Below, in pieces: positions 35,448 through 48,438 of a DNA stretch of 64,000 nucleotides (position 1 is its first letter; each line of letters begins with the position of its first letter). The position numbers were made by a program, and so were the translations under genes. Origin of the DNA: Glandiceps talaboti (taxonomy: Eukaryota > Hemichordata > Enteropneusta > Spengelidae); assembly GCF_964340395.1 (NCBI RefSeq), contig NC_135566.1, positions 16,242,501 to 16,306,500 on the forward strand. Direction: 5' to 3'. The notes under the pieces were generated by a model. That model did no database searches, had not been told where the DNA came from, and was given only the letters and a program-made list of their open reading frames with translations.

Positions 35448-35530
35448 ATGTCCTACCCCTTGGTGGCGTAGTGGTGATGACGAGATTGTAAATATGATGA
35501 AGTTGATTCGCCCCCCTCTGAAACCAGGTG
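35448..35530 (+). mobile_element. Possible tRNA-derived SINE head, degenerate
   Basis: TGGCGTAGTGG (35464-35474) fits the polymerase III A-box consensus, and GATTCGCCCCC about 41 bp downstream is a mutated B box. The spacing is like that of the SINE at 7340. No tail or duplication found. Confidence 0.35.
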
Positions 35531-38500
35531 TCTCAGACACCATTATCTAATATCATATTTCAATGAATAATTTCTGAATTATTGTGTGATAGAAGTATTT
35601 CTATATCAAAAAGTACTGCCATAGGCAATGTGCACAACTGAAATCAAATGTTTGACATACACATGCAGTGAGAGAAACACACTCCAAACATGAAAACACC
35701 CCTACAGCATAATGGAACATCCCATGGACTTTAGCCAAGTGATTATGTAACATTATATAAACTTAAAACCACTGTAAAAGACTGACTATTTTGATAAAAA
35801 AAATAACTCTTTTGGACGTAACTTGAAAACCACTGATTGAATCACCTTCATTTATAAACACTGTCATCTAGACACCCAAAGTAATGTCCCCACCAAATCT
35901 AAAGGCAATTGGTCTGGCAGCTTTTGACTTTAAGTCATTTACACACAACGACACACACACACACACACACACACATACACATTATAGCCCTACTGAATTT
36001 TTCATTTGTTCTAAAAAAAAACCTAATATAAAATATCAAGTTGATGATAATTAATGAAAGAATCACTGAATTGGAACAATGTAATTCAACACAATGTTCC
36101 TACAAGACAAAATAATATGACACGACAGGATGAAAATTTTGATAAGCTTAGAAATCGGAAATGAGCGAAGGGTCAACCCAGGCTAGATACTAACTACAGG
36201 CTATTTCACACTTCAGAGAAAGACAGCTTGGATTACACTTTAGACAGGAGTAAATCAGTGGAAACAGCATTGACATCAAAATCAAAAGTACATGTATATA
36301 GCAACCTCAGTTTTCATTAGCAGTTTGTACGTTGAGATATTGTTCATGGATTCGGACTTAATATCCGTTAGTTCTACTGATTATGCCATTAATCTGTGTT
36401 AGTGCATCATTAGATGACAGTTATGAAGCGAAAGGACATAACTCAAACTTGAATAGTGTGTATACAGTGTACGAGAATTGAAAAAACTTTTCCTGATAAA
36501 AAATACTCCGTAACTACTGGTATACACTTTTATTCAAAGCTATACTTTTTTTTTGCAAAAATTGTAGTCATACGAATTGTTTTAGAAACTAAATGATATG
36601 TGGGTGACGTCACATATAGTTATGTCATCCTGTCGTCTTTGTTCAGTACAGTGTTAGTATTTTATGTTACATGTGTTTATTTTGTGGTATGTTCTTTGGT
36701 ATATTCTTTGTGTTGTTAGTGAAGGTGTTCTGTACAGAGTAAGGCGATGATATTGTCATAAAACTAAGTTGAATTGGAATACGTAATGACACAAGTTTAT
36801 TTCAAGAAACATCTTTCAATTTCATGTAAAATATTCCAGAATATGTACTTTACATTTCCTTGGATGATGTTAAGAAAACTGGACATTTTTTTTGGAAGAT
36901 ATGATTTGCTCTTCAAATTTAATATCATTTTACATAAGAAATCCACAATGTTTCTGATTGAAATTTACGTATGGTCATGTGCCTAACTGTGCAATTTTGG
37001 TTGGAGTATGTTTGCTTTTCTGTTGAGTTTTTTTAAACAAAAGCAGCAACGTGTTAGTAGCTTTATTTCCATACTCTTGATAGCTAAAAAACCTCAGTGA
37101 TGATGATGTGTTTGCAGTGCAAGAGGACACCATATGTCAATACATGGACAGTAGATTGGTAGTAATCTGCCATGATGGTTTGGATCAACCAACAAGTAGA
37201 TAGTACTAGGCTAAATGAGTGTTCGGACTAAAAGGTCAGACATTACAACGATTGTTATCTTAGGTTCGTTCCGTGATAACATTAAAGTACCACTACACGT
37301 CTGTGTGATGTATATACATCCATTATTAAAGTTATCAGCAGAGTAGCTTTGTAATGATACAATCACATGCAGACACAAAGTGGAACACAAAACCAAGAAC
37401 AAAGGCAATCTATCATTCCTTATGACTCTAATTAAACCCTGGGGTCTCATCAATTTTTCACTAAAATCCTTTTGTGTTTTTCCTCCTGGCATATTCAGAC
37501 ACGGGAAGTAGACTGACCTCCATAAAATGTAGTCACTGTGGTATATTAAAGGGAAAAAAAACAAAGGCTGAGGTCAAATGCATGTTTTCATTTGCCTCTT
37601 TGCTTATGAGGATGTTTCAACAACACAAATGGGGGTCTCAAAATGTGTCAACTTATTCACCACCTTTAAAAAAAAGCTCAACGCTTATTTGCGTGATAGA
37701 AGGTTAGTGAAGGATAGATGCAGAAAATGATGTTAGGTGATATACACATCAATTGACGTTGGTTTTTTCTTTGCTTGGAACGAAACATCAGCTTCAAATT
37801 CACGCCATGGCAACATATTTTGCTAATTAAGCTAACCATATAAGGAATTTTAGTATATTTTGAAAGGCCTTTTTTTTCATTTTGTGCAAATCACACAATG
37901 GTTCTTGTGGATTAGTCCCAGAATACAACAAGCGATATACGAGCACATACATAATTATGAATATAACCACAGTCACTTAATGTCTACAAGTTTAATTCGG
38001 TACATACAGATTTTGTGATGATAAAAGTAAATGAGTTTCTATCCATCAAGTATATGCGGCTCTGAGATACTGCATAGCACACTTTGACACTGATACTGTA
38101 TCAACAATGGTTATAGCATATACCTTTGAACACCATGAATAATTTAGTTTGGCAAAAAAGAAATTTAGTGGATAGATAATTGTTACATTTTCACTATTTT
38201 CTTTTAATTTTGCAAAAAAATGTTTTGGTGATGTACAGCAACTTATAGCCACGTTTCTTTCAAGTGAGTTGACAAATTAATTCACAACTAATTCAAGATA
38301 CAGCTGAGAATCTAAGCATGTCAACTTCAATGCTTTCCTTACAGTGGCATTCATTTTGGTAGCGGATGTATGAAAACATTCGCAATATCGATAAACAAGA
38401 GGAATACCCATGAAGGTATAAAGAGAAGGAGAGCATTGAAGTCGACATGCATAGATTTTAGGCTAAGATATGGTACAGTTGCCTTCATTATCTATAGTTA

Positions 38501-38645
38501 CATTACTCAGAATTTACCAATGAAACTGATTCCATTTGTGTCAAACTAATTTATTTTGACACAAAAATTGTTGCAGCTAAAAAAACTTCTTAAGAAATAT
38601 TCTGAGTCAAAATTCAATACATATATTCAAATTGAATGTGGGAAT
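35531..38645. other. Non-coding stretch
   Basis: A (CA)n microsatellite lies at 35950-35975. A minus-strand open frame of 117 codons (37211-37564) has no splice signals or family resemblance. Nothing else was assigned. Confidence 0.45.
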
Positions 38646-38979
38646 TAAAATAGTCATATGGATGAGGATTTGGTATTTATTTTGGATTTTTAATTTATAA
38701 AACAGTTTTATCATGGGTTTCCTACTTGAAAAATCAATGTGAAACAACATTGACCAAGTTTGTGTTTGTAGCAAAAAGCTAAAAATTATGTAAAAAGTTT
38801 GTTATTGTACGTACAATAACAAACATTTTACACAGTTATTAATCTTTTGCGATTTATTGAGTTATAAACAAGGACATGGCATATGTTGTTTCACATTGAC
38901 TTTTCAAGTAGAAAGCCAAGATAAAATTGTTTTATTCCAAAATAAATACCCTAATCTTCATCCATATGGCCACTTTAAA
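38646..38979. mobile_element. Palindromic MITE family A, best-preserved copy
   Basis: About 334 bp that fold back almost end to end. The left end is AGTCATATGGATGAGGATTT and the right end TCATCCATATGGCCACTTTAA (inverse). The exact centre is a 28-bp perfect palindrome at 38797-38824 (GTTTGTTATTGTAC and its complement) with no spacer. The termini of the family (TTAAAGTGGC / GCCACTTTAA) would fit a TTAA or TA target site. No coding capacity. Confidence 0.88.
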
Positions 38980-39398
38980 CAAATTGTTCTCTAATCAAAG
39001 AGCAAAATATGTGTGTATACTTCCGCCATATTAATAGATTAAAAGGTACTGAAAAATATTCAGAAATTGATTTTATTTATGCATGCTTTCCTCTTAATAA
39101 TTTACACTTTGCACAAAATTTGGCTGAGGCAATTTCAAGTAATTACGTCAAGATTAAAATGTTACTATGTTCGCGAGGCACTATTTTCAGGTTTATTCTT
39201 TAATCATATTTAAAAGTAAATTCTTGAAATTTTAGAATGTATTGATTTTTGTGATCCCTTTCTTTCATAGGGTGATAAAATCAAGCAAAAATGATCCAAA
39301 CAAATAGACTTTGATTGTTCTGAATGTTACAGGCAAACAGAAATAATTGATTTTTACAATCATGTTGTTGTTACAATTATTTTTACAAAGTTTCTAAA
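38980..39398. other. Non-coding stretch
   Basis: Nothing assignable. Confidence 0.5.
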
Positions 39399-39668
39399 TC
39401 TGCAGCAATTTACATACTGGAACAGTCCATATCTGCATAAATTTACATACCGGAACAGTCGATATCTGCATAAATTTACATACTGGAGTAGCCAAAATCT
39501 GCATAAATTTACATACTGGAGAAGCCAAAATCAGCATGAATTTACATACTGGAACAGGGAGTCCACATCTGCATAAATTTACATACTGGAGCAGCCAAAA
39601 TCTGCATAAATTTACATACTGGAACAGTCCACATCTGCATAAATTCACATACTCGAGCAGTCTAAATT
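39399..39668. repeat. 33-bp minisatellite, about 8 units
   Basis: Unit ATCTGCATAAATTTACATAC + TGGA(A/G)CAG(T/C)C(C/A)A(A/T) repeats eight times; one unit is 36 bp. Because the period is a multiple of three and lacks a stop on the minus strand, it gives an 11-residue repeating peptide (around PVCKFMQI), but no start context, splice site or codon pattern supports translation. Confidence 0.93.
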
Positions 39669-42600
39669 GCATACATATACCTCATGAAGTTTTCCCAATT
39701 TTACATGTATAAGTTAGAGTTGATACAAGAGCTCAGACCTTTATGGATATAAATTTGGTCATCAAGCAGTACCAAAGTTATCCATGATTGAACTCTTATC
39801 AAATTAGAAGTCAACCATTGGTTGTTTGTATATTGAGAGCAAAAAAATTGTCACTTGTAGGCCAATACCATAATATGATATGTAACAGTCTTGCAAATAT
39901 GCATTTTTGTTAGCACATTAGTTTATTGGGGAGGGGATGGAGTATAAACCATTGTTCAACACAGCTCTCAGTTAAGAGCTGCAAATGAACAAAGCTAAAA
40001 TTAAGAAGATTTCTATTGGTCAATACATCAGACTTAACAAAGGTTAACTTCTTAAAATGCATACATACTGGCTCACACTACCCAACCAACATATCTTATT
40101 CCTTTGCTGTATACAGACAATCACACTACCCAACCAACATATCCTTTGCTTGTTTGCAATTTTCAAATACTCCTCCCCTACAGCTAAAAAAAAACAACTA
40201 CCAGTATATAAATTAAATGTATTTTTATCTTTTCCTATCGAAAGATCATACGTCTATACGTGTTAACACCTGTAGAAATAATGAAAAGACAGCAATAACA
40301 TTAGAAAACAAACCTGCAGTTAAATTGATGGTGTCCGGGTACAAACACTAAAACGAATGTATTTGTCCGTGGGATAAATTACACAAACATCAATGCTATA
40401 ATTCAAACAGTGAGTCCCGGGGTACTTTTTATACAGAATACAAAATGTCAGCTCATTTCTGACAACTTTCTGTCAAATACAATTTAATACCTAAGAGTTC
40501 TATTATCTCTAATATTTATCTTGTGGGTCGATATTTAAAATTTATACTGTAATTTCATAGATAAAAGGCTTAAGTTTGTAATTACATGTATATTGCAACT
40601 TTGATTATACTGGGTTATAAATTTTACATGAAATGTAGATGTCAAGATTTCATTTCAGCCATGTATGATGGATTGAATGCCACAGTAACTTACAAATCTT
40701 TTATTGTGAAAAGTTTTGATATTTCTGAATAACTATTTTACGAACATCATTTTCTTTCTTTCTTTGTTCATTTCATTGAAAAAAATTAAAAAATTAAAAG
40801 AATGAATCATGAAATGTCTAACTGCAATGGGGGTCAAATAAACTTTTGAAAATATTTTGGTCAAAATTAATGGGGCACCAGCTGAGTTTACACATCGTTA
40901 GGCGTAGTTTTTACTCTATATTTAAAAGGTACTTGCATTATTGTACCTACTGGATAACACTTGGAATTGACTGAACTCAAACATACTATTAAGATATAAC
41001 TCATAAACGATCCGATGATAACATAATTTATTATAATACATGCATATGCAATAAACTAATGTAATGTCCTATAAATCCGTCCTATGCAATCAACTGTTCT
41101 AACAATGGCAGAAGACAATTGTAATGTTATAGAAGACATGTATTGACATTAACATTACACTTGAATGTGGTTTTATCTAATGTATTTTACTTGTGTATTA
41201 AAAACACTAAATAAATTCAGTTTGTGCCACTTTAGCAGTTCTCCACTTCTGCTTTAACTGCTATAAAAGAAGTTAGCGTTGTTCTGTGATTCGGGTATAA
41301 TTTCCTGGAGACAACAGCGCTATCAGGAGCTGAATCATAATACCTCTATGGATGCAAAGTCTAGCATTTGTAGTTCAAAGTTTAACAATTAAAAGATTGA
41401 ACGATCAAGAAATCATAAGGGGTTATCTGAGGTCAGAATTGAGGTCATGACCTCTGGGTCAACTATCTTTACAGATAATCTTGAGCTCATCTCTGAATGT
41501 CAGTTCCTGAACATCAAGCTACCGCCAAGACACTTTGATACAGCACAGATATTTTAGATTGTGATTCATTTTATTGAAAACTGTTTAAAAATTAAACATG
41601 AGACCTTACCCCTACTGTGTATTGGTCGCTAAAAAGTAATTTAAAACACTGATTGATTTCCCCGAGTTAAAATCAAACCCTTTAGGAATATCTAGACATG
41701 TGACATTACTTGGATTAAACTTTAAGAGTCACATTAATACAGAAAAGGAGTTATCGCATGTAGTTTTCACTTTCTTGATAAATTGATCGACATTTTCTTT
41801 GGACTGTCTGGTATGAAATCGACATAAATCTATATTATTCCTGGACCATCATTTCAAATATATATTATTTAAATTAGTAATATTAAGCTACTAATTTTAT
41901 TTAATATTTTGATTTAAGTGGCACATCTATACCAGTGCTGTCATTTTCTAGTAACTTCAGTGTACAAAACATTCATACATACTACATATACTCTACAACT
42001 TAAGATAATCGGGAGCCCCACTCCAGGAAATAAAGGCATTATATTATCAATCCTTGGGTTCTGGCGAGAATCATATCATACATAAATTTAGCACAATTGC
42101 CAACAAACGCCAAATTAGAACATTTTTTAACCTCCCTCCAGTGTTCTTGTAGTAGTCCAGTATTGCACCATGGGTATAAGTACTTAGGAGTCATGAATAT
42201 TCAGTGTTCATCTAATACATCAGTATGTTTGCTGACCATGATGTAATACCGTTATAAGTACAACAGAGGTGAACAAGTTTTAATTTGGCGTTAATTGCCA
42301 GAAATTTATGTGGTGTAAAAGGATGAAACGACTCATCAGAACCCAATTATGAAAATACCTTTATTTCCTGGAGTGTTTTTGTCCTTTTAAACAGCAAATC
42401 TGAGTGGACATAGCATGGTACAGGTGGTTGAATTATGAACAAACATGCAACAGTTACCAACACAAGTATTTTTACAATTACTGGCCACCAAACAAATTAT
42501 GTCACAACATAATTTTTACGTTACAAACTTCTGGTGAGAGCTCTACTGTCTACATATCTTTCCAACATGGTTAACAGTCGGACTGACATTTAAGAAAATA

Positions 42601-42750
42601 TCAATATATGAAATAACAAAAATACACTAAAAAGCATACAGGTTCCAGGCACGTGCACCTTTACAGGATTAACATATTGACTTCATTACATATAACATTA
42701 TGGGACTCTCTAAAACCTTTGGATTTGAAATCAAAAGTCAAGTTGCCATA
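39669..42750. other. Non-coding stretch with a small duplication
   Basis: CACACTACCCAACCAACATA is duplicated 48 bp apart (about 40074 and 40122). A further DR-like AGGTCATGACCT sits near 41440. No exon or MITE was recognised. Confidence 0.45.
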
Positions 42751-43050
42751 TTAAAGTGGCCATAATGGATGAGGATTGGGTATTTATTTGGGGTTTTTAA
42801 TTCAATTTTATGATGGCAAATTCTACTGGAAAATCTATGTGAAACAACATATGTCAAGTCCTTGTTTGTAACTCAATAAATTGCAAAAGATTAATAAATG
42901 TGTAAAATGTTTGTTATTGTATGCACAACTGCAAACTTTTTAAACATATTTTAGATTTTTTGCAATGTATTGAGTAACCAACAGAGACTTGGTCACTGAT
43001 GTTTCACGTTAATATCTTAAGTAGGAAGCCATAATGATAAAAGCCCATAC
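42751..43050. mobile_element. Palindromic MITE family A, right end eroded
   Basis: Starts TTAAAGTGGCCATAATGGAT, then TATTTATTTGGGGTTTTTAA. The central region is GTTTGTTATTGTATGCACAA, and the mirrored TTTTTTGCAATGTATTGAGT is present. The right terminal GGCCAC end is replaced by GAAGCCATAATGATAAAAG. Confidence 0.78.
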
Positions 43051-43864
43051 TGTTTTCAATTTTTTTTTTGAAGATTTTGCACGACATCCAATTCAATATG
43101 ATATACTGTATGACCTAAAACCTAACATAGCAGCTTAGTTTATATCTGTATTTATGTCCAAATGTCAGCAGATTATATAAAGTTAATCTTTCAGCACGTT
43201 GTAAAAAAACACACCATAAAAAACTTTACACATATTATGTCTATAAATATAGATGGATACATTATATGATACTGCTATGAATCCCTTCAGTGTAAACTGA
43301 AGTAATAGCATTTGAGAGAGCGATGTGTATAAAGATGATGGTGATGTATAACCATATGTGTACCAATGATGAGAGGTTGATGGCATTTATTCCCACTCAT
43401 TAAATCTCAAAAGATGAGATGTAATTATCACTCATTTCAGATTTAAGACCTAAAACTGATGAAACCGCAGTATATCCATATAAATGATAGACTTTCAAGC
43501 TATTTTTGTACCCGTTTATTAGAAAGCGTCAATTCAATATACAACTTATATGTCATCGTTAAATGACGCCATGGTGACTCTGAATGGCCAGTATGATATA
43601 TAAACATGTACACTATAACATCGACGCTGACTGATTCCCACTCAAAACTTTTATTAGGACTACGGAAAGCTAGGTATATAAGTAGATGCATAGTAAAACT
43701 GTTGTTGTTGTTGCATGAGGCAGATTATGCAAATGGGAAATAGCAGTGCTTTGGTTATAATTATCAAAATTACCCTGCAGTGCAAGAGAAAGCATGGAAG
43801 TGGTTGATATTTTCATGGGTAATGCCATCATCTAAATTTCCATTCCTATTAATACTCATTCATT
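43051..43864. other. Non-coding stretch
   Basis: Nothing assignable; short minus-strand frames at 43183-43386 and 43500-43691 have no support. Confidence 0.5.
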
Positions 43865-44337
43865 TAATCCCCCTCCACCATATGAAAATGAATCCTACCT
43901 TGAATGTACACACAGCTGTTAATGATGTGAAGGCCATCTTCAGTTGAATTATCCCCCCCCCCCATATGAATCTGAATTTAACCTACCTTACATGCACCTC
44001 TTAATGATGTGAAAGTTGCCTTCAGTGGAATTATCCCCCAATATGAATCTGAATCCTACCTTACATGCACCTCTTAATGATGTAAAAGCCATCTTCAGTA
44101 GAATTATCCTCCCAATATGAATCTGAATCCTACCTTAGATGCAGCTCTTAATGATGTGAAAGTCGTCTTCAGTGGAATTATCCCCCAAATATAAATCTGA
44201 ATCCTACCTTACATGCAGCTCTTAATGATATAAAAGCTGTCTTCAGTGGAATTATCCCCCCAATATGAATCTGAATCCTACCTTACATGCAGCTCTTAAT
44301 GATATAAAAGCCGTCTTCAGTGGAATTATCCCCCCAT
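43865..44337. repeat. 74-bp minisatellite, about 6 units
   Basis: AATCCTACCTTACATGCAGC, TCTTAATGATGTGAAAGCC, GTCTTCAGTGGAATTATCC and CCCAATATGAATCTG repeat with starts at about 43891, 43975, 44052, 44126, 44200 and 44274. The last four are spaced exactly 74 bp and are the most alike, so the right side was homogenised last. Confidence 0.93.
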
Positions 44338-44769
44338 ACACCAATTGTGATATCAAACTGTACAAAGCTAAGTAATCAATATCGCTAGAAGTGAAAATTG
44401 TGAGCACGAAATTGGCCGGAAATTATGATAATCTTTTGTAAAACCCAAATTAATACAGTATTGTGTGTGCAGGATTATATAGAATCAGTGTGTATACGAT
44501 GTGTAATGAACAGTACCTACAATAACAAGTTGGAGAGGGATTAGCATGTTTTACAGTATTCAGATAGTGTTCTAATTGAGTGAGTATTTATATGTTCCTT
44601 AGATCTGCCACTAATTGACCATCTACATGGTAACAGTAAGAAGATTAAACAAACTAACTGACTCAGCAAATTTTAATTTCCAACATGCTACGATGAATGC
44701 TCATGGGTTAGAGTTGACTTTTATTCACCTAGTTGAAACTATAGTTTGAACTAGCGCAGAGCTGATATG
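44338..44769. other. Non-coding stretch
   Basis: Nothing assignable. Confidence 0.5.
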
Positions 44770-44900
44770 TAAAAGATATACCTCTAGGGCAAACATTTTG
44801 TTTCCCATATTACATTTTGTAAACATGACTTCAGAAAATAGGGTAGGTAGATCAGGATTTTATTTTAGATTGTTTTTAATTGCTTCGACCTAAAGACAAG
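44770..44900 (-). mobile_element. Dispersed repeat family D, antisense copy
   Basis: The complement reads AAATAAAATCCTGATCTACC then TACCCTATTTTCTGAAGTC and ATGTTTACAAAATG, matching the core of the copy at 15380. The GGCAAACATTTTGTTTCCC block corresponds to the ACATTTTGTTTGGC part. Confidence 0.55.
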
Positions 44901-45754
44901 ATACTCATTAGTCACAACATTCCTGTAACAGTTCATGAGGTTTGTTAACTATACCTATAACAATGCTAATAAGACGCTACCAAAAAAGTGGGATTTTATC
45001 AGAATCTATTTTGAATATAGTTTAATTTATAATTGTACATATTTCTAATGTTTTCTTAATAATTTCAAAGTTATCTCTATTCAAATTATTTTACTTTAAT
45101 CCAACACATTATTTGCTTTCTGGGCAATCTTAAAAGAAAATCCCAAACTAATTACTACCAAATTCATGGTTTCTTGTTAGTTTTTAAAAAAAATTATTTT
45201 GCGTTCCTTAATTTTGTTTAACAAATACATTTGAAAAATAATAATAAACTTAGAACACAACTCTGTTTTCCTTCTGGGTTGAAACAAATTTATATATTAA
45301 TTTTCCATACATTTAAGAAACTGTTGTGCAACATTCTTTTTAGAAGCTAATATACTAACAGTAATAATTTCACTTACTTCATTTTACATATCGATATAAT
45401 CTTACCTCTCTTTTTTAGAATGTTATATACTGTATGTATGGTAGTGTATGACCCTCCCCCAGGTGCTGTCATTTCCTCCCTATACCTATGGGTATAGAAA
45501 AATCAATCCAAATTTCAAGAGGAAAAATCGAATTTGGAATTCAATTATACTTTGCTGACTCATCACGCCCATCAAACATGTATTTACCTTTCCCCAACTC
45601 ACTGCATGCAGATGTCAACCAGTTTTACACCAATTTCTCTTATATTCCATAGCTAGGTCAGCTGTTTTAAGAAGTTAGAGTGGCCATGTATGCCATCAAA
45701 TGTAGGCCAATCTTTGTTCTCATTTGATTTTCCCTCCCAAGGACAAGTGTAATA

Positions 45755-45801
<47 letters not shown>

Positions 45802-46325
45802 ATACATTTTAAAAAAGTTTGAGTGACTTAAAAAGACTTGCGATATGCGATATACTGGTTAATATTAAAACACTACAATGTGACAATAGTTTGGATGTTA
45901 TTAAAATCAAATTCATGGAAAGTTCGTAGTATACGTGATAACGAAAAACATCTGTAGCGTGTAGGCTGCATTGTTGGTAACTTCTTTTTACTCTTTGTGA
46001 ATAAAATGACATATTGCAGACTGATTGTACACATCTCTGTAAAACCTGTCTACATGTAGAATGACTGTGCAGGAAATCTGTCTATGTTATAACAAATGTT
46101 AGCACAGTTGATGTCTGCACTGGACAGTGCTACGCAGGAAATATGAAAATGTTTAGAAAGGTTGATGTCTGTGTTTATGCAGGAAATATGTTCATAAGGT
46201 TGGTTCCTGTGATATGCAGGAAGTTTAATATAACAAAGAACGACATTGGTTCAAAAAAAGTTTTAATCCTAAATAGCTGTATGATGCAGAGAGCATTGTC
46301 CTTGGTCAACGACACTGAATGGTTG
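44901..46325. other. Non-coding stretch with (AAAT)n
   Basis: An (AAAT)n microsatellite fills 45754-45804. Otherwise unique AT-rich sequence. Confidence 0.55.
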
Positions 46326-46771
46326 ATTGTGATTCAATCTGATAAAAATCTGATGTAGTGAACTTGGCGCGATTTCTTTATTTACCTCCTACTTTTATTG
46401 TTGTTTGTTCTTTTTGTTTGTTCTCTGAACACCTTGTACCCACATGTGACACAATACCATACGAGTTCTCATACCGAATCTCATACTTTCGGGTATATAA
46501 CAAGAATCCGTCTCACAGTATAACACCTGACATTCAAAATGGAAAAAAAGAGAACCACTAAACAAGAATGATAACACCTGGTTGTCTGCACACTGCCCTC
46601 AAATTCTTTTCAAACAGAGCATTCTGAAATACTGTTGTTTGTACCTGTATGTTTCGGCACATTACGTGTTCTCATTCATTGACTCAGTGCTTGCGTTTTG
46701 TACGAGAACTCCTTAATAAAGAAATTGTGCCAAGTTCACTACATCGGATTTTAATCGGACTGATTGTGATT
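46326..46771. mobile_element. MITE with 48-bp inverted ends and 9-bp target-site duplication
   Basis: Inverted arms at 46335-46382 and 46715-46762 match at 42 of 48 bases, with a perfect block GATGTAGTGAACTTGGC. Immediately outside, ATTGTGATT is present at 46326-46334 and again at 46763-46771. The element is about 428 bp and has no transposase. A 9-bp duplication with long inverted ends is typical of Mutator-like (MULE) elements, though 10 bp is possible if the adjacent G is counted. Open frames inside (46358-46577) are incidental. Confidence 0.87.
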
Positions 46772-48111
46772 ATGATAAAAATTTATGGTAGACCTCTACC
46801 AAGGGAATAAATTATGGATTAATCACATTAAGAATATGACATTTTTTGTCAAAGTCATCAAAACTAAATTTTATTGACAATTAATTTGGGATCAATAATT
46901 GGATTAATTAGTTTAAATATAATACTGTTTAGAAAACCTATTACCTTTTAGGAGTATGAGGTGGTTGTGGATGAAGGTAAATTGATTGTTTGGAGCATCC
47001 GTCAGTTCTGTGGCATGTCTTTGATTACAGTGTATTGATCTAAAGAAGGACAGAAACACCTGTCTTAATAAAATGTCAAACTGTCAACATAAGTTCAAGT
47101 CAAAAAAATCTCCGGAGAGTCCAAAGGAAGCCATGATATTATCTTTCCATTAAAACCTGTCAAATAACGTTCACTTTACGTACTAATATTTACACAGTTT
47201 TCTGACAAAATCGTCTTGAAAACTTTAAGCGTTGTGTGCGTTGGATTATTTTGGCCACAATCTTCGGGGAATTTTCATCAATTCCCCTTTCTATTTCAAC
47301 CACTGACCTCATCTGGGTTTTTTTTCGTCATCTTCAGTTGAGGATTTCTTGATGTACATTTACTGTTTAATACTTAATAATCTTCATCTTAGTCCAGGTT
47401 TGTGTATTGATTGAGAGAGAGATTTGATACCAATGGCTTGACTTGAAATCAATAAATGCATCCAAGTGTAATCCTTCAGACTTTCTTCACATCCTAATGA
47501 TAAATAGTCTACACTGTGCTTTCAAGGACTTCATGTTTGTTCAGCCTACATCACTCACTTTTAATTGATAGCCACAGTAAGAAGTTAGAAATGGCTCCAC
47601 ATTTACTTTTTTCGGTCTATTTTTTCAGTATAACATTTTTATCATTGCTTTTAGATTACAAGTTTTTGTACCTGGTCCACTGTTTGTAAATTTATGTCAA
47701 AAGCACAAAATATTTTGTATTATAATTTCAGTTGTTAATTAAATTTCAAATTGATAATTTATTTTAGATATATTTGTGATGTTGGGTGGGCACAAGTAGA
47801 GGTGCTTAAAATTAGCACCTGTTTGTACATTTCATTCACACGCTGTCTTTTTTGTTGTTGCTGTTCTATTTTTATAGTTTGCTAGTCATTAGCATTGTTG
47901 CTATATATATGGTCTCAGAGTTACTATTGTGTAATTTCTCATCTAGCCTGTGATGAAGAGTAATAATAAATACATAAATAAATAAATATATAAACAAATA
48001 AATAAATAAATAGATTAATTAATTAATCAAAAAAAGTTAATCAAAAAAAGTAAATAATAAATTATAAAACTTTGTGATTCATATTTCAATTTCTTATCTT
48101 TAGATGTATAA
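46772..48111. other. Non-coding stretch with AAAT-type repeat
   Basis: 47961-48028 is an impure (AAAT)n with AATTAATT. It is followed by a doubled TTAATCAAAAAAAG. No exon recognised. Confidence 0.5.
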
Positions 48112-48438
48112 TATATTGTTCATGGTTCTAAGAATCCATTGAATATAAATGAAATCATTTTGTGATCAAAATATATAGTATAACAAGCCTTAATAGAAGA
48201 CAAAGCCCCATATACAGCAAATTATGTACATGTACAAAGTATGCATATATTGGACTAATACACTGTGTACCAATGTGTTGTGGCATTTTAAGAAATATCA
48301 GCAAAGTACTTGATATAACCACTTTCCTTATATAATGTCTTACTATATAATATGTTTTAGTTTGGAGGATTTCTTGATATTTGTTTTGAGGATCAATGAT
48401 TCTAATTTACCATTCCAAAGTAACTATATTTTACTGTC
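48112..48438. mobile_element. Foldback element, family C, copy 2
   Basis: ATATTGTTCATGGTTCTAAG at the left and AATTTACCATTCCAAAGTAA + CTATA at the right correspond to the two ends of the copy at 11320. AGAATCCATTGAA and GATCAATGATTCT are loose inverse arms. A divergent AT-rich interior separates them. Confidence 0.6.

Noticed and set aside
37211-37564. 117-codon minus-strand frame
   Set aside because: No domain, splice signal or codon pattern; length is within chance for 64 kb of six-frame sequence.
39394-39672. 92-codon minus-strand frame
   Set aside because: It is the 33-bp minisatellite read in frame; no start context, splice sites or domain.
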